Assembly: GCA_035455925.1 (NCBI GenBank)
Contig: DATIEE010000005.1
Span: 1 to 35,090 of the forward strand
Direction of reading: 5' to 3'
Source of the DNA: Candidatus Babeliales bacterium
GTDB taxonomy: Bacteria; Babelota; Babeliae; Babelales; Vermiphilaceae
DNA: 35,090 nt
Below the pieces are notes generated by a model. That model was not told where the DNA came from. It ran no database searches and worked only from the letters and a program-made list of their open reading frames with translations. Of this stretch, positions 8,133 to 18,285 are shown one piece after another; the first letter of the stretch is position 1; each line of letters begins with the position of its first letter. The position numbers and the translations under genes are program-made.

Positions 8133-9884
8133 TTGTTGCAATCCATATTCCTTAAGTTGTTTATCTTCTACCGGTGTTGGTGATTCCATCATTGGATCAT
8201 AGCCTCGCGCAGTCTTTGGAAATGCAATCACTTCACGAATAGACACTGCATTAGTCAATAACATAATAAAGCGATCAATTCCTAAAGCAATACCTCCATG
8301 CGGTGGAAACCCAAGTTCTTGTGCTTCTAATAAAAAACCAAATTTTGATTCAGTCTCTTCTTTACTCAAACCAAGGACATTAAACACTTTTTCTTGTACA
8401 TGGCGATCATGAATACGAATTGATCCACCACCAAGTTCAATACCATTCAAAACAACATCATAAGCACGCGCTTTTATTGTACTAAGCTCTTGATGTTCCC
8501 AATCATTATTTGGTGATGTAAATGGATGATGTTTTGCATTCCATTGTTTTTCTTTTTTATCATACTCTAGTAATGGAAAATCAGTTATCCATGAAAAATT
8601 AAACTGATCTTGTGGAATAATATTAAGCTCTTTTGCAAGATCTTGACGTAAGCGACCTAATATTTCCCATGCAGCTTCATATTCACCTGCAACGAGAAAT
8701 AGAACACTTCCATTCATAACTCCATTACACAAAGTTGCTGCACGAGCAAAAAAATCTACTGGTAAAAATTTGGAAACAGGTGAACTAATATTATCGGGAC
8801 TCTCAAGATCTATCCACAACAAACCCTTAGCGCCTAACTTTTGAGCTTTTTCCACCCAACGATTTAGTTCAGAATGAGTAAAAGTATGATTAGGAACATG
8901 AATTCCGCCAATTTTTTCACCCTTATTGATAACATCACGCAAAAATTTAAGTTCAGTATCAGCAAACAAAGAGGTAAAATCATTGATTTTTAAATCATAA
9001 CGTAAATCTGGTTTATCCGAACCATATGACGCAAATGCTTCATCATATGTTAAACGTTTAAATGGTATTTCTAATTTTTTATCCAATACAGTAGTAAAAA
9101 CATAAAACAGCAACCGTTCAATTAAGTCTTGTATAACATATTCTGAAATAAATGACATTTCAATATCAAGTTGCGTAAATTCTGGCTGACGATCTGCTCG
9201 TAAATCCTCATCACGAAAACAACGCGCTACCTGAAAATATTTTTCCATCCCTCCACACATTAAGATTTGTTTATATAGCTGAGGAGATTGTGGTAATGCA
9301 TAAAATGATCCTGGATGAATTCTGGAAGGAACTAAAAATTCTCGTGCACCTTCAGGCGTATTTTTTGTTAAAATAGGAGTTTCAATTTCGTAAAACTTCT
9401 CATTATCTAAGAATGTACGTATCGCAAAAATTACCTTATGACGTAATGCAAAATTATTGTGCATTTCAGGACGTCGTAAATCAAGATATCTATATTTTAA
9501 GCGCAACTCTTCATCTATACTATCATTACTATCAATGGAAAACGGCAACATTTTTGCGCTATTTAAAATTTCAAGATCTTCAATAAGTAATTCCCATTTA
9601 CCTGTTGGCAAATCCTTATTAATAGTTTCAATAGCACGTTCAACTATGGTTCCCGAAACTGCTATAACATATTCCGAACGAATTTTATGTGCAATTTCAT
9701 GTATTTTTTTTGAAAATTCAGTATTACAAACAAGTTGCATCAACCCCGTACGATCACGTAAATCAATAAAGATTAACCCTCCATGATCTCTTCTACGATG
9801 CACCCAACCAAAAAGAATAACTTGTTTATTTAAATACTGTTCATTAATTAAACCGCACCCAGTTGTGCGTTCAGACATGTGCAT
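8109..9884 (-). CDS. aspS: Aspartyl-tRNA synthetase, bacterial type
   Basis: 591 aa, the normal length for bacterial AspRS. It has an N-terminal OB anticodon-binding domain ([11 protein letters not shown], 26-36), class II motif 2 ([20 protein letters not shown]), the bacterial GAD insertion, and motif 3 ([13 protein letters not shown]) near the C-terminus. The ATG at 9884 follows AAGGA by 6 bp. His34 in the RRRDH motif aligns with His31 of Pseudomonas aeruginosa AspRS, a residue linked to non-discriminating enzymes that also charge tRNA-Asn with Asp. If so, this cell would need GatCAB to make Asn-tRNA; neither gatCAB nor asnS is in the window. It overlaps the convergent glycosyltransferase gene by 24 bp. 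Confidence 0.97.
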   Translation of the reverse strand: MHMSERTTGCGLINEQYLNKQVILFGWVHRRRDHGGLIFIDLRDRTGLMQLVCNTEFSKKIHEIAHKIRSEYVIAVSGTIVERAIETINKDLPTGKWELLIEDLEILNSAKMLPFSIDSNDSIDEELRLKYRYLDLRRPEMHNNFALRHKVIFAIRTFLDNEKFYEIETPILTKNTPEGAREFLVPSRIHPGSFYALPQSPQLYKQILMCGGMEKYFQVARCFRDEDLRADRQPEFTQLDIEMSFISEYVIQDLIERLLFYVFTTVLDKKLEIPFKRLTYDEAFASYGSDKPDLRYDLKINDFTSLFADTELKFLRDVINKGEKIGGIHVPNHTFTHSELNRWVEKAQKLGAKGLLWIDLESPDNISSPVSKFLPVDFFARAATLCNGVMNGSVLFLVAGEYEAAWEILGRLRQDLAKELNIIPQDQFNFSWITDFPLLEYDKKEKQWNAKHHPFTSPNNDWEHQELSTIKARAYDVVLNGIELGGGSIRIHDRHVQEKVFNVLGLSKEETESKFGFLLEAQELGFPPHGGIALGIDRFIMLLTNAVSIREVIAFPKTARGYDPMMESPTPVEDKQLKEYGLQQSIKGINK

Positions 9885-9964
9885 ATAAAATCCTTAAAAA
9901 AAATTTTTCTCAATGAATCTAATTTCAAGCAACTAATACTGCTAATTATAACAAAATAAATAGT

Positions 9965-10000
9965 AAAGGATAACACCTCATTTTTGCGATGTTATCCTTT
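9965..10000 (-). terminator. Hairpin terminator after the 10039-10608 gene
   Basis: 11-bp perfect stem (AAAGGATAACA at 9965-9975 with its complement at 9990-10000) and a 14-nt loop, lying 38 bp past the stop codon. The following T tract on the minus strand is weak, so termination strength is uncertain. Confidence 0.55.
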
Positions 10001-10038
10001 GCTATTTAAATAAAACTCAAAATAATGATATTTATAAA

Positions 10039-10608
10039 TCAAATCCTTGGCGCTAATAACACTTGATAAATAAACAAAGCAGAATATTCTTTGACTGCAT
10101 CTTCAGTCAACGGATATTCTGCATTTTTTTTCATAAAATTTAATCTATCTTCTGGTGTAATCTTCGGCTTTATTACCTGAAGAGCATACTTAGGGTATTT
10201 TTCTTGTAACAATAATCCTGAGATAATATTTCGAACATGACTAATAGACAATTCCGTATCCGCAGTAATACCATATTGAGAAAGAGTTTGCCTCTCTATA
10301 GGCGAAATTGATGAAGACAGGTTAGCTTTTTGATATCGCTGAATAGAGTTTTCTAGTTTTTTAAAGGTAATTAATGTTTCAACGTCATTATTACATGTAG
10401 ATAAATCTGTAGCCATCTGATGTAATATGGAAGCTATTGGATTATTATTTGGAATTTCATTAGTATTAATTTTAGTATTTACAAAATTAACTGCGCGAAC
10501 TAAATGATCTGAAAAATATTTTTTTTCTTCTGTTGTAAATTTGACTAAATCCATTGCTGCAATATAGGAAATATTACATAACACGATAAGTATAATAAAT
10601 TTATTCAT
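10039..10608 (-). CDS. Small secreted protein of unknown function
   Basis: 189 aa. Signal peptide MNKFIILIVLCNISYIAA with Met19 right after the predicted cleavage site, then a mostly helical, charged body with no cysteines and no family I recognise. An AGGA ribosome site sits 6 bp before the ATG. Its leader and first mature residues (MDLVKFTTEE) resemble those of the next upstream gene (MNVIKVTPQD), so the two are probably distant paralogues that diverged in length. The mature protein should be periplasmic or exported. Confidence 0.75.
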   Translation of the reverse strand: MNKFIILIVLCNISYIAAMDLVKFTTEEKKYFSDHLVRAVNFVNTKINTNEIPNNNPIASILHQMATDLSTCNNDVETLITFKKLENSIQRYQKANLSSSISPIERQTLSQYGITADTELSISHVRNIISGLLLQEKYPKYALQVIKPKITPEDRLNFMKKNAEYPLTEDAVKEYSALFIYQVLLAPRI

Positions 10609-10714
10609 TCTCTATCCTTTTTTTGATGTAAATAATTAAACTATAGAAAACCAACTATAAGCTTTGTTGTCAATAATTACCATTAATTTTTCCCTATTTT
10701 TGATATAATTTTCA

Positions 10715-10966
10715 TTAAATTATTTTATTTTTAGAACTTTTCTTTTTCACTTCTGTATATAAAATTTTTTTTTCTATAAAAGGCACTGGGTATAATGGAT
10801 GAATTGTACAATGTTTTTCTTCCTCAACTACTATTATTTCTTTCTTATCTAATTCTTTTATTAATTTTTCCATTTTCTCCCAATCTTGAGGTGTTACTTT
10901 TATTACATTCATTGCCGTAGCATAAAAAGTAGTACATACCATAATAATTACAATAAAAATGTTCAT
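10715..10966 (-). CDS. Very small secreted protein of unknown function
   Basis: 83 aa. Signal peptide MNIFIVIIMVCTTFYATA followed by Met19, then a Lys/Glu-rich mature chain of 65 residues with one Cys and a basic tail (KKKSSKNKII). AAGGA lies 8 bp before the ATG. The N-terminus and the ribosome-site region resemble the neighbouring 189-aa gene, which suggests duplication. No known domain. Confidence 0.65.
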   Translation of the reverse strand: MNIFIVIIMVCTTFYATAMNVIKVTPQDWEKMEKLIKELDKKEIIVVEEEKHCTIHPLYPVPFIEKKILYTEVKKKSSKNKII

Positions 10967-11014
10967 TCTTAATATCCTTTTTACTTAACATGTATAATTA
11001 AAATATAATGTAAC

Positions 11015-11059
11015 AAAAAAAACCACAACCAAGACAAAGTATAACCTTATCTTGGTTGT
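11015..11059 (-). terminator. Rho-independent terminator of the outer-membrane protein gene
   Basis: 10-bp perfect stem (ACAACCAAGA at 11025-11034 with its complement at 11050-11059) and a 15-nt loop, followed on the minus strand by a run of eight T (11015-11022). It lies 24 bp past the stop of the gene at 11083-13011. Confidence 0.85.
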
Positions 11060-11082
11060 TATAAAATATTCAAAAATAATTT

Positions 11083-13011
11083 TTAGAAAGTGTAAATTAA
11101 TCCCATATTGAATGTATAGGCAACGTTATTACCCAAACCCGCAATACGATCTTGAATAGCGGTAGGATTCTCATTATTTGCAAACGCTCGTTCTTCATCA
11201 GTAAGCACTGGAGTACCCATACGATCTTTATAATGCGATCCAGGGAAAAATATTGAAGATACCCAGAAAATTTTAAGATCTTTTAATAAACTATAATTCA
11301 TAAATAATGCTGTTTCAACACCAAGGAATGTTCGTGCATTACCAATCTGACGCTCCTGCCAAAATGCAAGAACATTAGGATTTATTTCAAACGGTTTTTT
11401 CCAAGATTTTGGTTTCCATTTTAGTGATGTACCACAATAAATTAAGTTAGTAAAACCAGAAACTGCTTGTGCTTTTGTGCTTGGTGCTTGTACATCTGAC
11501 GCTGCTGGTGTTGAAAGCAATCGCTTTAACCTTCCTGCTCCACCAAGCAAATAATTACTTCGTACACGTTTTCCAGAATATGTTTCTTGTAACGTAATCA
11601 TACCATCATATGTACCATCTTTTGTTTCAAAATTAGGATTATCATCACCTGATGCAACACCTGCTGCTGCTGCAAGTAAAAGATCTTTCTCACAAAATGA
11701 ATATGCTGCATCCGCTACAAACATCCATCCTCTATAGGTATTAGTATAGGGGTTACCAAATCGACCCTTACTATTTTTTAAAACAATAGGACCTGTGGTT
11801 ATATCAGTTAAATATCCCAAGGATGTAACTTGCCCAATTTCTTGACTATTTTGTGATTCATTTCTGAATGTTGTATTAATAATTTTTTGCGCATCACTAC
11901 CAGGAACATAAGGAGCTAATTCAGAAATCTGCTCTCCTCTTAAATTAGTATAATTAGCGGTAACATTGTCATTTACTAAAGTAACAACACCGCCTCTATT
12001 ATTTTCTTTAAGAATATTGCGATCCCAACCTTTTACCCGTTGTTGACCAAGATTAACGGCATAATCAAAGCCACACTCAAAACGCTTTCCGTAAAACTCA
12101 CTTGCAAGTCCTACCGTCCCAAGCTTACTTGATGCATCAGAAGGAAATTCAATTTTTTGCTCAGGATCATTGTTATATAATCCATATGGTTCAAGAGACA
12201 ACCTACCAAGCCATGCATTATCAAATACATTCCAATTAAATCGTCCTGCAACTATATAATTAACTTTACCAAAACCGCGTTGAGGATTAGTAATTCCTCC
12301 AAATTCTTGAGCTAATACTGTTTTTTCAGTATCCGCTAAACTACCACTATTGTTCTGCAAAATTGCTGTATATAAATCATATGATACAATTTTAGGAAAA
12401 ATTTCTCCGGAAAATTTTGCACCAAATGCATATTGATCAACAACACTATCAGCATAAAAACCAAGAATTTCAGGACCAACCGCATATGCATCACCAAGAG
12501 CAATACCACGTCCCAGCTGAAAAGGAAAAGAGCCAATAGTAAAAGTATGTATATTCTTAAAGGGTAAACTAACCGCTTGATTAATGTTAAATTGTAACCA
12601 TAACTGTCTAATCCAAAAAATATGTCGCGGAAATCCATGTTTATGAGTCCCTTTAATAGCATCAAGTACTTTTATATCAGAAAAGTTTGTACTTGCTATA
12701 CTTTCAGAATTTCCCCATACACCCTTATTGCGAAGCTGAAAAAGAAATTCTGCAATTGAATTTCCATATGTTTTTGAACCATATTTTAGGTCAAAATTAA
12801 GATCTAGTACATGTTTAGAAACATACATTTTATCAAAATCATTATCATTATTTAACCAGTTAATGTTTTTGCCAAAAAAAGATTCTGGCTTATAAACTCC
12901 AGAAAAAGTATAAATAAAATCATTATGAGTCAGCTCTATTTCAGCAGATAAAAAACTAATAGAAAAAATCTGTACTGCAATAATTGCTAATAAGGACCCC
13001 TTAACGCGCAT
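11083..13011 (-). CDS. Outer-membrane beta-barrel protein
   Basis: 642 aa from the ATG at 13011, which follows AAGGAAG closely and begins a clean signal peptide (MRVKGSLLAIIAVQIFSISFLSA, cleavage before EIEL). A more upstream in-frame start at 13050 would add 13 residues in front of it. The mature chain is rich in Tyr, Phe, Asn and Gly, with alternating polar/hydrophobic strands, and ends NMGLIYTF, a C-terminal Phe as in barrels inserted by the BAM machinery. Length and composition suit a large porin or alginate-export-like channel, but I cannot name the substrate. A strong terminator follows. It shows that the organism has an outer membrane. Confidence 0.8.
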   Translation of the reverse strand: MRVKGSLLAIIAVQIFSISFLSAEIELTHNDFIYTFSGVYKPESFFGKNINWLNNDNDFDKMYVSKHVLDLNFDLKYGSKTYGNSIAEFLFQLRNKGVWGNSESIASTNFSDIKVLDAIKGTHKHGFPRHIFWIRQLWLQFNINQAVSLPFKNIHTFTIGSFPFQLGRGIALGDAYAVGPEILGFYADSVVDQYAFGAKFSGEIFPKIVSYDLYTAILQNNSGSLADTEKTVLAQEFGGITNPQRGFGKVNYIVAGRFNWNVFDNAWLGRLSLEPYGLYNNDPEQKIEFPSDASSKLGTVGLASEFYGKRFECGFDYAVNLGQQRVKGWDRNILKENNRGGVVTLVNDNVTANYTNLRGEQISELAPYVPGSDAQKIINTTFRNESQNSQEIGQVTSLGYLTDITTGPIVLKNSKGRFGNPYTNTYRGWMFVADAAYSFCEKDLLLAAAAGVASGDDNPNFETKDGTYDGMITLQETYSGKRVRSNYLLGGAGRLKRLLSTPAASDVQAPSTKAQAVSGFTNLIYCGTSLKWKPKSWKKPFEINPNVLAFWQERQIGNARTFLGVETALFMNYSLLKDLKIFWVSSIFFPGSHYKDRMGTPVLTDEERAFANNENPTAIQDRIAGLGNNVAYTFNMGLIYTF

Positions 13012-13171
13012 GTCTTCCTTTAATTTCTGTATAACGATAAAATAAAACAAATTAAAACAGGTAAAAAATTCGAATTTTTATTTGAATAGATTACTCTAAA
13101 ACAGAATACGCCATTGTACTAATTTGTCAAACAAAACAACTTTTTTAACCCTATCTATAAAAGGATTTTCA

Positions 13172-14059
13172 ATGAAAAAAAAACATTCATTATTATTCGG
13201 TGCTCATATGTCAATATCCGGTGGATTGGATTTAGCTATACAACGTGGAGAATCCATAGGATGTACCGCAATTCAGATATTTACAAAAAGCAATCGTCAA
13301 TGGTATGCAAAACCTCTAACCGATCAAACAATAATAACCTTTAAAAAAGCCTGGGAAGAGTCCTCAATTAAATCAATCATTGCACATGCATCATATCTCA
13401 TTAATATTGGCTCACCTAATGAAGCGACCGAAAAAAAATCACTAGAAGCCCTTATTTTAGAATTCAAACGATGCGCAGATCTTACTATACCTTATCTCGT
13501 TATACATCCCGGCTCACACACTAATACCGATGAAGAATCATGTATTACTCGTATTAATAATAATCTCAATACATTGTTTGCAACAGTACCTGACGGTACA
13601 ATTTTATTGGAAACAATGGCAGGGCAAGGAAGTAATGTTGGCTACACTTTTGAACAACTAGCTCAAATTATTGCATATTCACCTTATAAACACCGTTTAG
13701 GTATATGTTTTGATACCTGCCATGCTTTCACTGCTGGTTATAACTTTACAACAGAAAAAATGTACCATGATATGTGGGAAAAATTTGATAACATCATTGG
13801 TATTAAGAAACTTAAAGCTATACATGTTAATGATTCACAACAAGGCATTGGATCACGTGTTGATCGCCATACAGATATAGGCAAAGGCAAAATAGGCTTA
13901 AAATCATTCGAACTTTTATTTAACGATCCATTATTTTTTGATATTCCTAAAATTTTAGAAACTCCAAAAAATGATCTAACTGATGATAAAAATAATATGA
14001 ATGTTTTAATAGGATTACTCAACACAACAACAAAAAAATTATTAAATTATGATAAATAA
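13172..14059 (+). CDS. nfo: Endonuclease IV (AP endonuclease)
   Basis: Cuts DNA 5' of abasic sites in base-excision repair. 295 aa from the ATG at 13172, which follows AAAGGA by 7 bp; an upstream TTG at 13124 has no such site. The trinuclear zinc ligands of the family are all visible: H72, H112 in IHPGSH, E147 in LLETMAGQG, D181 and H184 in FDTCHAFTAGY, H218 in AIHVND, D231 and H233 in SRVDRH, E263 in LETPK. It is divergent from the outer-membrane gene. The family 4 uracil-DNA glycosylase at 18333-18902 would create its substrate. Confidence 0.97.
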   Translation: MKKKHSLLFGAHMSISGGLDLAIQRGESIGCTAIQIFTKSNRQWYAKPLTDQTIITFKKAWEESSIKSIIAHASYLINIGSPNEATEKKSLEALILEFKRCADLTIPYLVIHPGSHTNTDEESCITRINNNLNTLFATVPDGTILLETMAGQGSNVGYTFEQLAQIIAYSPYKHRLGICFDTCHAFTAGYNFTTEKMYHDMWEKFDNIIGIKKLKAIHVNDSQQGIGSRVDRHTDIGKGKIGLKSFELLFNDPLFFDIPKILETPKNDLTDDKNNMNVLIGLLNTTTKKLLNYDK

Positions 14060-14585
14060 TAAACAATAGAAACTGAGATAATAGATTATATTTTTAAAAA
14101 TGAGCTAAGAAGAAAATTGTAGTATAATCATCCAAAACATAATCCATTATCCCGTTACTAAACAGTGCTTTCAACCATCCCTTTTAACTAACCACTAAAT
14201 AAAAAGGAATCAAGGTATTTAAAAGCATTACTAATTCTGAACAACAACAGAAAAAAAACAATTTTTTTTTTCTGTTGTTTTACGCAACAACAAAAAAACA
14301 ACAAAATATAGACTGTTTTTAAAAAAAGTTGTTGCTGTATTAAAAAAATAGAAAAAAGCAACAAATAATAATTTATCCATTTATAGCATAAATCATTACA
14401 ATTATCCGAGAAAATTGGAAAGATATCATTCTAATTGATAATTTCGGTATCAAAATATTTTTTTCTGAGACTTTTTAATGGTGTTTCAAAAATATTACTA
14501 CAACAAAAACACATAATAATTATATAAATAATTCATATGTCTGAAATATCATATAAATTATAATTTTTTGATATAAAAAAATAAC
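14060..14585. other. Intergenic region with nested inverted repeats
   Basis: No coding frame. The core is a cluster of ACAAC/GTTGT-rich hairpins between 14243 and 14365, listed separately. A TATAAT at about 14123-14128 could be a promoter on the plus strand, but no matching upstream box is clear. Confidence 0.4.
14243..14279. repeat. Perfect 16-bp hairpin with A/T-tract stem
   Basis: Left arm 14243-14258 (AACAACAG then eight A) pairs with 14264-14279, loop of 5 nt. A second pair, GCAACAAC at 14284-14291 with GTTGTTGC at 14328-14335, follows, and another GCAACAA at about 14359. It could end nfo transcripts or form a small structured RNA. Confidence 0.6.
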
Positions 14586-14614
14586 ATAAAAAAAACACCG
14601 CTATTCACGGTGTT
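14586..14614 (-). terminator. Rho-independent terminator of nusA-infB
   Basis: 7-bp stem AACACCG (14594-14600) / CGGTGTT (14608-14614) with a 7-nt loop, followed on the minus strand by a run of T. It is 45 bp beyond the infB stop. Confidence 0.85.
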
Positions 14615-14659
14615 CAAAAATTATTTTTTTAAAAAATAGACTAAATAATATAATTTCTT

Positions 14660-16651
14660 TTATTTTTTAGGTATATCAATAAAACATTCGACACGATCAT
14701 CTTCAGCCCATTCAGAAAAACCATTCACTATAAAACCACATTCAAAACCGGTGAATACTTCTTTTACTGATTTTTTATCTCGTTGTAAACTTGTAATTTT
14801 ACCTTCACCAATTTTATTTTTTCCCCGCCATACAACCACATATCCATCACGGACAAAACGACCGTCACGGACAATTGCACCTGCGATAACACCAATTTTT
14901 TTTATATCAAAAACACGAAGAACAAATGCTTCACCAATTTTAGTGCGAACCATTTCAATGTCTTTAGCTTCTTGTGCAATTGCATCCAACTCTTCAAGTA
15001 ATTTATAAATAATACCATAGTATAAAATAGTTACTTTTCTTCGATTAGCAAGAATATGCGCATTTGTTTCAGTTTTTACATTAAAGCAAATAATGCGTGA
15101 ATTAGTATTAAAAGCGAACTCTATATCACTTTCACTCACATCACCTATCTCATGACGTAAAATATTAAAACCTTTTTTTAATTTTTTAGAAAGGTGATCA
15201 ATACCTTCAATAATTGCTTCAAGTGATGAATAATTATCTGCTTTCACAAGAAGATTGATACCCTTTTCATACATAAGACGATTGCCCGCAAAAAATATTT
15301 TATTATCACCCGCTGATTTTGTTTTTAAATATTCTTCTTTTGAGATAACTTTAAAATAATCGCCTGGCTCAGGTTTTCCATCAAATCCTGACGCTTGAGC
15401 TGGCATTGCGGGAGTAACTTCTTTGATACGTTTATTGTATGAATCAAATAGAGAACTAATATGAGCAGTTGTACTGCCACATGCTATGTAATCACCAACC
15501 TTTAAAATTCCATTTTGAACTATAACAGTCGCTACAGACCCACGTCCCACTTCTAAACTTGACTCTAAAATATATCCATTTGCAGGAACATTAACTTCTG
15601 CGCGTAATTCCATCATTTCTGCTTGCAAAGCAACCATTTCTAACAAACGATCAATACCCATTCCTGTTTTTGCTGAAACTGGAACACATATCACATCTCC
15701 ACCCCAATCTTCTACCGTAAGTCCATGTTGATTAAGTTGTCTTTTTATAACTTCTAAGCGAGCAGAATCAACTTTATCAATCTTATTGATGGCAACAACA
15801 ATTGGTACCTGCATAGAAAGAGCATATTTTATCGCTTCAACAGTTTGGGGCATTACACCATCATCAGCCGCAACAATAAGAATAACAATATCTGCAACCT
15901 TAATACCCCGTTGTCGTATTTTTACAAAAGCTTCATGACCGGGTGTATCTAAAAAGACAATATTGCCATGTGGTGTAGTTGCTTCATATGCACCTAAATG
16001 TTGCGTTATACCACCCTTTTCCTTAAGGGCAACACGCGTTTTTCTAATATAATCAAGAAGTGTTGTCTTACCATGATCAACATGGCCAACAACAACAACA
16101 ACTGGTGCTCTTTTCTTTAAGATTGACTTACCCATTGATAGTTGCTTATCAAGCTTAGCTACTTCTTGCTTTGCTGCACCTTTAACAACCGATATATCAT
16201 AATGGGTTGCAAGTCGCTGAACTATATCTTCAGATATAACTTGATTTTTTGTCGCTATAATACCCCATTTAAGCAAAGTGACAATAACATCAGTTACTGA
16301 TTTTTTTATTTTTTCAGCAAATTCTGATACACTCATTTGGCGTATTGATAGTACAATATTCGTAAGATTACCAGCTGACTGATCTTTTTTTGCAACAACA
16401 GGTTCTTGATATTTATTTTCAGAAATTTTAGGTGATGATTGTGGCGTTATTACTGACAATTCAGATACTTTCTTTTCAGGTAAATTAATAGTTTTTAGTT
16501 TATTTGTTACAAATGAGGTATTCAAAAATGCAAGAGCCTTCTCATCTAAAATAGACATATGACTTTTAATATCAAAACCATGTTCTTGCAATTTTGCTAT
16601 AAGGTCTTTATTCGAAATATTATTTAATTGGGCAAATTCATATATTCGCAT
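14660..16651 (-). CDS. infB: Translation initiation factor IF-2
   Basis: GTPase that delivers initiator fMet-tRNA to the 30S subunit and promotes subunit joining. 663 aa, a compact form compared with the ~890 aa of E. coli. The N-terminal IF2_N-like segment ([20 protein letters not shown]) is followed by a short linker and a second IF2_N-like helix bundle. The G domain has G1 GHVDHGKTT (189-197), G3 DTPGHE (235-240) and G4 NKID (289-292), followed by the beta-barrel and C-terminal tRNA-binding domains. The start lies 21 bp after the nusA stop, so the two are one operon, an arrangement conserved in most bacteria. rimP and rbfA, often in the same operon, are absent here. Confidence 0.97.
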   Translation of the reverse strand: MRIYEFAQLNNISNKDLIAKLQEHGFDIKSHMSILDEKALAFLNTSFVTNKLKTINLPEKKVSELSVITPQSSPKISENKYQEPVVAKKDQSAGNLTNIVLSIRQMSVSEFAEKIKKSVTDVIVTLLKWGIIATKNQVISEDIVQRLATHYDISVVKGAAKQEVAKLDKQLSMGKSILKKRAPVVVVVGHVDHGKTTLLDYIRKTRVALKEKGGITQHLGAYEATTPHGNIVFLDTPGHEAFVKIRQRGIKVADIVILIVAADDGVMPQTVEAIKYALSMQVPIVVAINKIDKVDSARLEVIKRQLNQHGLTVEDWGGDVICVPVSAKTGMGIDRLLEMVALQAEMMELRAEVNVPANGYILESSLEVGRGSVATVIVQNGILKVGDYIACGSTTAHISSLFDSYNKRIKEVTPAMPAQASGFDGKPEPGDYFKVISKEEYLKTKSAGDNKIFFAGNRLMYEKGINLLVKADNYSSLEAIIEGIDHLSKKLKKGFNILRHEIGDVSESDIEFAFNTNSRIICFNVKTETNAHILANRRKVTILYYGIIYKLLEELDAIAQEAKDIEMVRTKIGEAFVLRVFDIKKIGVIAGAIVRDGRFVRDGYVVVWRGKNKIGEGKITSLQRDKKSVKEVFTGFECGFIVNGFSEWAEDDRVECFIDIPKK

Positions 16652-16672
16652 AATAAAAAATTAGGTTTCTTT

Positions 16673-17746
16673 TTATATTTCTTCATTAGTTAACACTTCA
16701 TTATCAACACTTTTTTTGTTTTTTTGTAACTCATCCTCACGAATTAATTGAATATTAACGCCAGTGATTTGAGAAGCTAATGATATATTTTGTCCACTTT
16801 TTCCAATGGCAAATGATCGTTGATCCTCACTCAGCCAAACACTTGCTATTGTGTTATCAGAATTCAACTCGACTTTATCAATAATTGCTGGTTTCAAAGA
16901 ATTTTTTACCAATAATGATAGAGAATCACTCCAAAGAAACACATCTATTGTCTCGCCACCAATTTCTTTTAAAATTGGTTTTATGCGACTTCCACCAACA
17001 CCTACACATGTTCCAACTGGATCAATATTTCTATCATGAGAAAAAACAGCAACTTTTGATTTATATCCTGGAGAACGCACTATTTTTTTAATCTCAACTA
17101 ATTTTTCAAATACCTCTGGAATTTCTAAAACAAATAATGCTGTTAAAAATTCGGGTGAAATTCGATCTAAAATAAGTTGATTATCACCTTGTGGTTCAAC
17201 AAGAACTTCTTTTAATAATGCACGTATAGTATATCCAACAGCAAACTTTTCACCAGGAATAGAGAGAGAATATGGTAAAAAGGCATAAACATCACCAAAT
17301 TTGACAGATATACCGTTACGTTCAAATTTATGAATGGTACCAACAACAATATGTCCTTGTTTATTTTTAAATCGATCATAAACAACTTGCGCTTCCACTT
17401 GCTTAATTCTGCTTGCGATAACTTGTCGAGCCTTTAATACTTCAACCCGGCCAATTTTTCCTTCAAATGGAACCCATATATAGTCATCTAAAACGCTATT
17501 TTTGTTTATATTACGAGCTTTTTTTAAGCTTATTTGATTATATTCATCATCAACAGAAGTTACTATTTTTTTATAAACAAAAACAACAAGATCACCTGTT
17601 GAATTATCTTCTTCTACTTTTAAAATAAGATCAGGGTATTTGCGTTGATAGGCAGCAAGCATGCCTTCCAATACAATTGCATTTAAAGATTTTTTCTCTA
17701 AGCCACGCTCTTCAACTAATTCATCTATTACATCGGCAAGTTTCAC
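16673..17746 (-). CDS. nusA: Transcription termination/antitermination factor NusA
   Basis: Binds RNA polymerase and modulates pausing, termination and antitermination. Domain order is normal: N-terminal polymerase-binding domain, S1 domain (about residues 131-186, GHIVVGTIHKFERNGISVKF), KH1 with RSPGYKSKVAVFS and DPVGTCVGVGGSRIK, and KH2 with AIGKSGQNISLA. It stops soon after KH2 and lacks the acidic C-terminal repeats of E. coli NusA, as in many bacteria. I choose the GTG at 17746, which has GAGG 6 bp upstream. The ATG at 17752 touches that GAGG, and the TTG at 17758 has none. First gene of the nusA-infB operon; its promoter side borders the proposed replication origin. Confidence 0.95.
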   Translation of the reverse strand: MKLADVIDELVEERGLEKKSLNAIVLEGMLAAYQRKYPDLILKVEEDNSTGDLVVFVYKKIVTSVDDEYNQISLKKARNINKNSVLDDYIWVPFEGKIGRVEVLKARQVIASRIKQVEAQVVYDRFKNKQGHIVVGTIHKFERNGISVKFGDVYAFLPYSLSIPGEKFAVGYTIRALLKEVLVEPQGDNQLILDRISPEFLTALFVLEIPEVFEKLVEIKKIVRSPGYKSKVAVFSHDRNIDPVGTCVGVGGSRIKPILKEIGGETIDVFLWSDSLSLLVKNSLKPAIIDKVELNSDNTIASVWLSEDQRSFAIGKSGQNISLASQITGVNIQLIREDELQKNKKSVDNEVLTNEEI

Positions 17747-18079
17747 AAGCATCCTCAAATCAATGTTACATAATATTTTTTATATAACGATAAAATAACT
17801 ATTTTGACTAGAAATTACGAGAATAAAAAAACGCTACAAGCATTTTATCAAATCTTAATATTTAAAGTTTATTATAATTATCTTCTTCTGGCAATAGTAA
17901 ACCATAAAATAAATGATGAAGTATCAAAAAAAATATGTCTTAATTTTAAAAAAATCTATGCGTCTATTATTATCTTATAAAAGAATAGATATATTTCTTA
18001 AGATAATAGGCGAGAGGGTGCTTGGTGCATAACTTAGATATTTTTATCTGGATATGCTCATCTGATCGTATTAATTTTT

Positions 18080-18122
18080 TTTAAATGGGTGGTGCATAAG
18101 TGGTGCATAACTTGTTCATAAC
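18080..18122 (-). repeat. Left arm of large inverted repeat (three 11-bp units)
   Basis: TTTAAATGGG then TGGTGCATAAG, TGGTGCATAAC and TTGTTCATAAC. This is the reverse complement of the right arm at 18221-18285 with one base changed in the TTTAAA-CCC edge, minus two units. Confidence 0.95.
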
Positions 18123-18220
18123 TCTGAATATGTCCAACTGGTGAATGATTTCAAGTTATTTTTTTTTAATATAGCGATGTAGACTATGTATTCATGTGCT
18201 CAAAAAACAGTTAAAAAAAA

Positions 18221-18285
18221 GTTATGAACAAGTTATGAACAAGTTATGCACCACTTATGCACCACTTATGCACCACCCGTTTAAA
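18221..18285 (+). repeat. Right arm of large inverted repeat (five 11-bp tandem units)
   Basis: Five head-to-tail 11-mers: GTTATGAACAA twice, GTTATGCACCA once, CTTATGCACCA twice, then CCCGTTTAAA. The spacing of one helical turn puts every unit on the same face of the DNA. Confidence 0.95.

Larger units (their letters stand above)
18023..18285. other. Candidate chromosomal replication origin (oriC)
   Basis: An intergenic region with nine copies of an 11-bp unit around TTATGCACCA or TTATGAACAA. Each differs by one base from the DnaA-box consensus TTATNCACA. One lone unit is at 18023-18033, three inverted units at 18090-18122, and five direct units at 18221-18275. An AT-rich spacer (18123-18220) lies between, a natural unwinding zone. 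By hand count the plus strand has G 90 / C 137 in 17041-17760 and G 126 / C 98 in 18361-19080, although the genes in both stretches are on the minus strand. The skew therefore changes from C-rich to G-rich across this point, as expected at an origin. dnaA is not in the window. Inference, not proof. Confidence 0.6.

Noticed and set aside
12336-12665. Open frame on the same strand inside the outer-membrane gene
   Set aside because: It lies fully inside a well-supported gene in another frame and has no ribosome site or family.
18221-18275. Tandem 11-bp units as a CRISPR array
   Set aside because: The units are contiguous with no spacers, far shorter than CRISPR repeats, and no cas gene is nearby.
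18080-18285. Large inverted repeat as an ordinary terminator or insertion-sequence ends
   Set aside because: The arms are built of tandem units with a ~98-bp spacer and no T tract, and no transposase lies between them.
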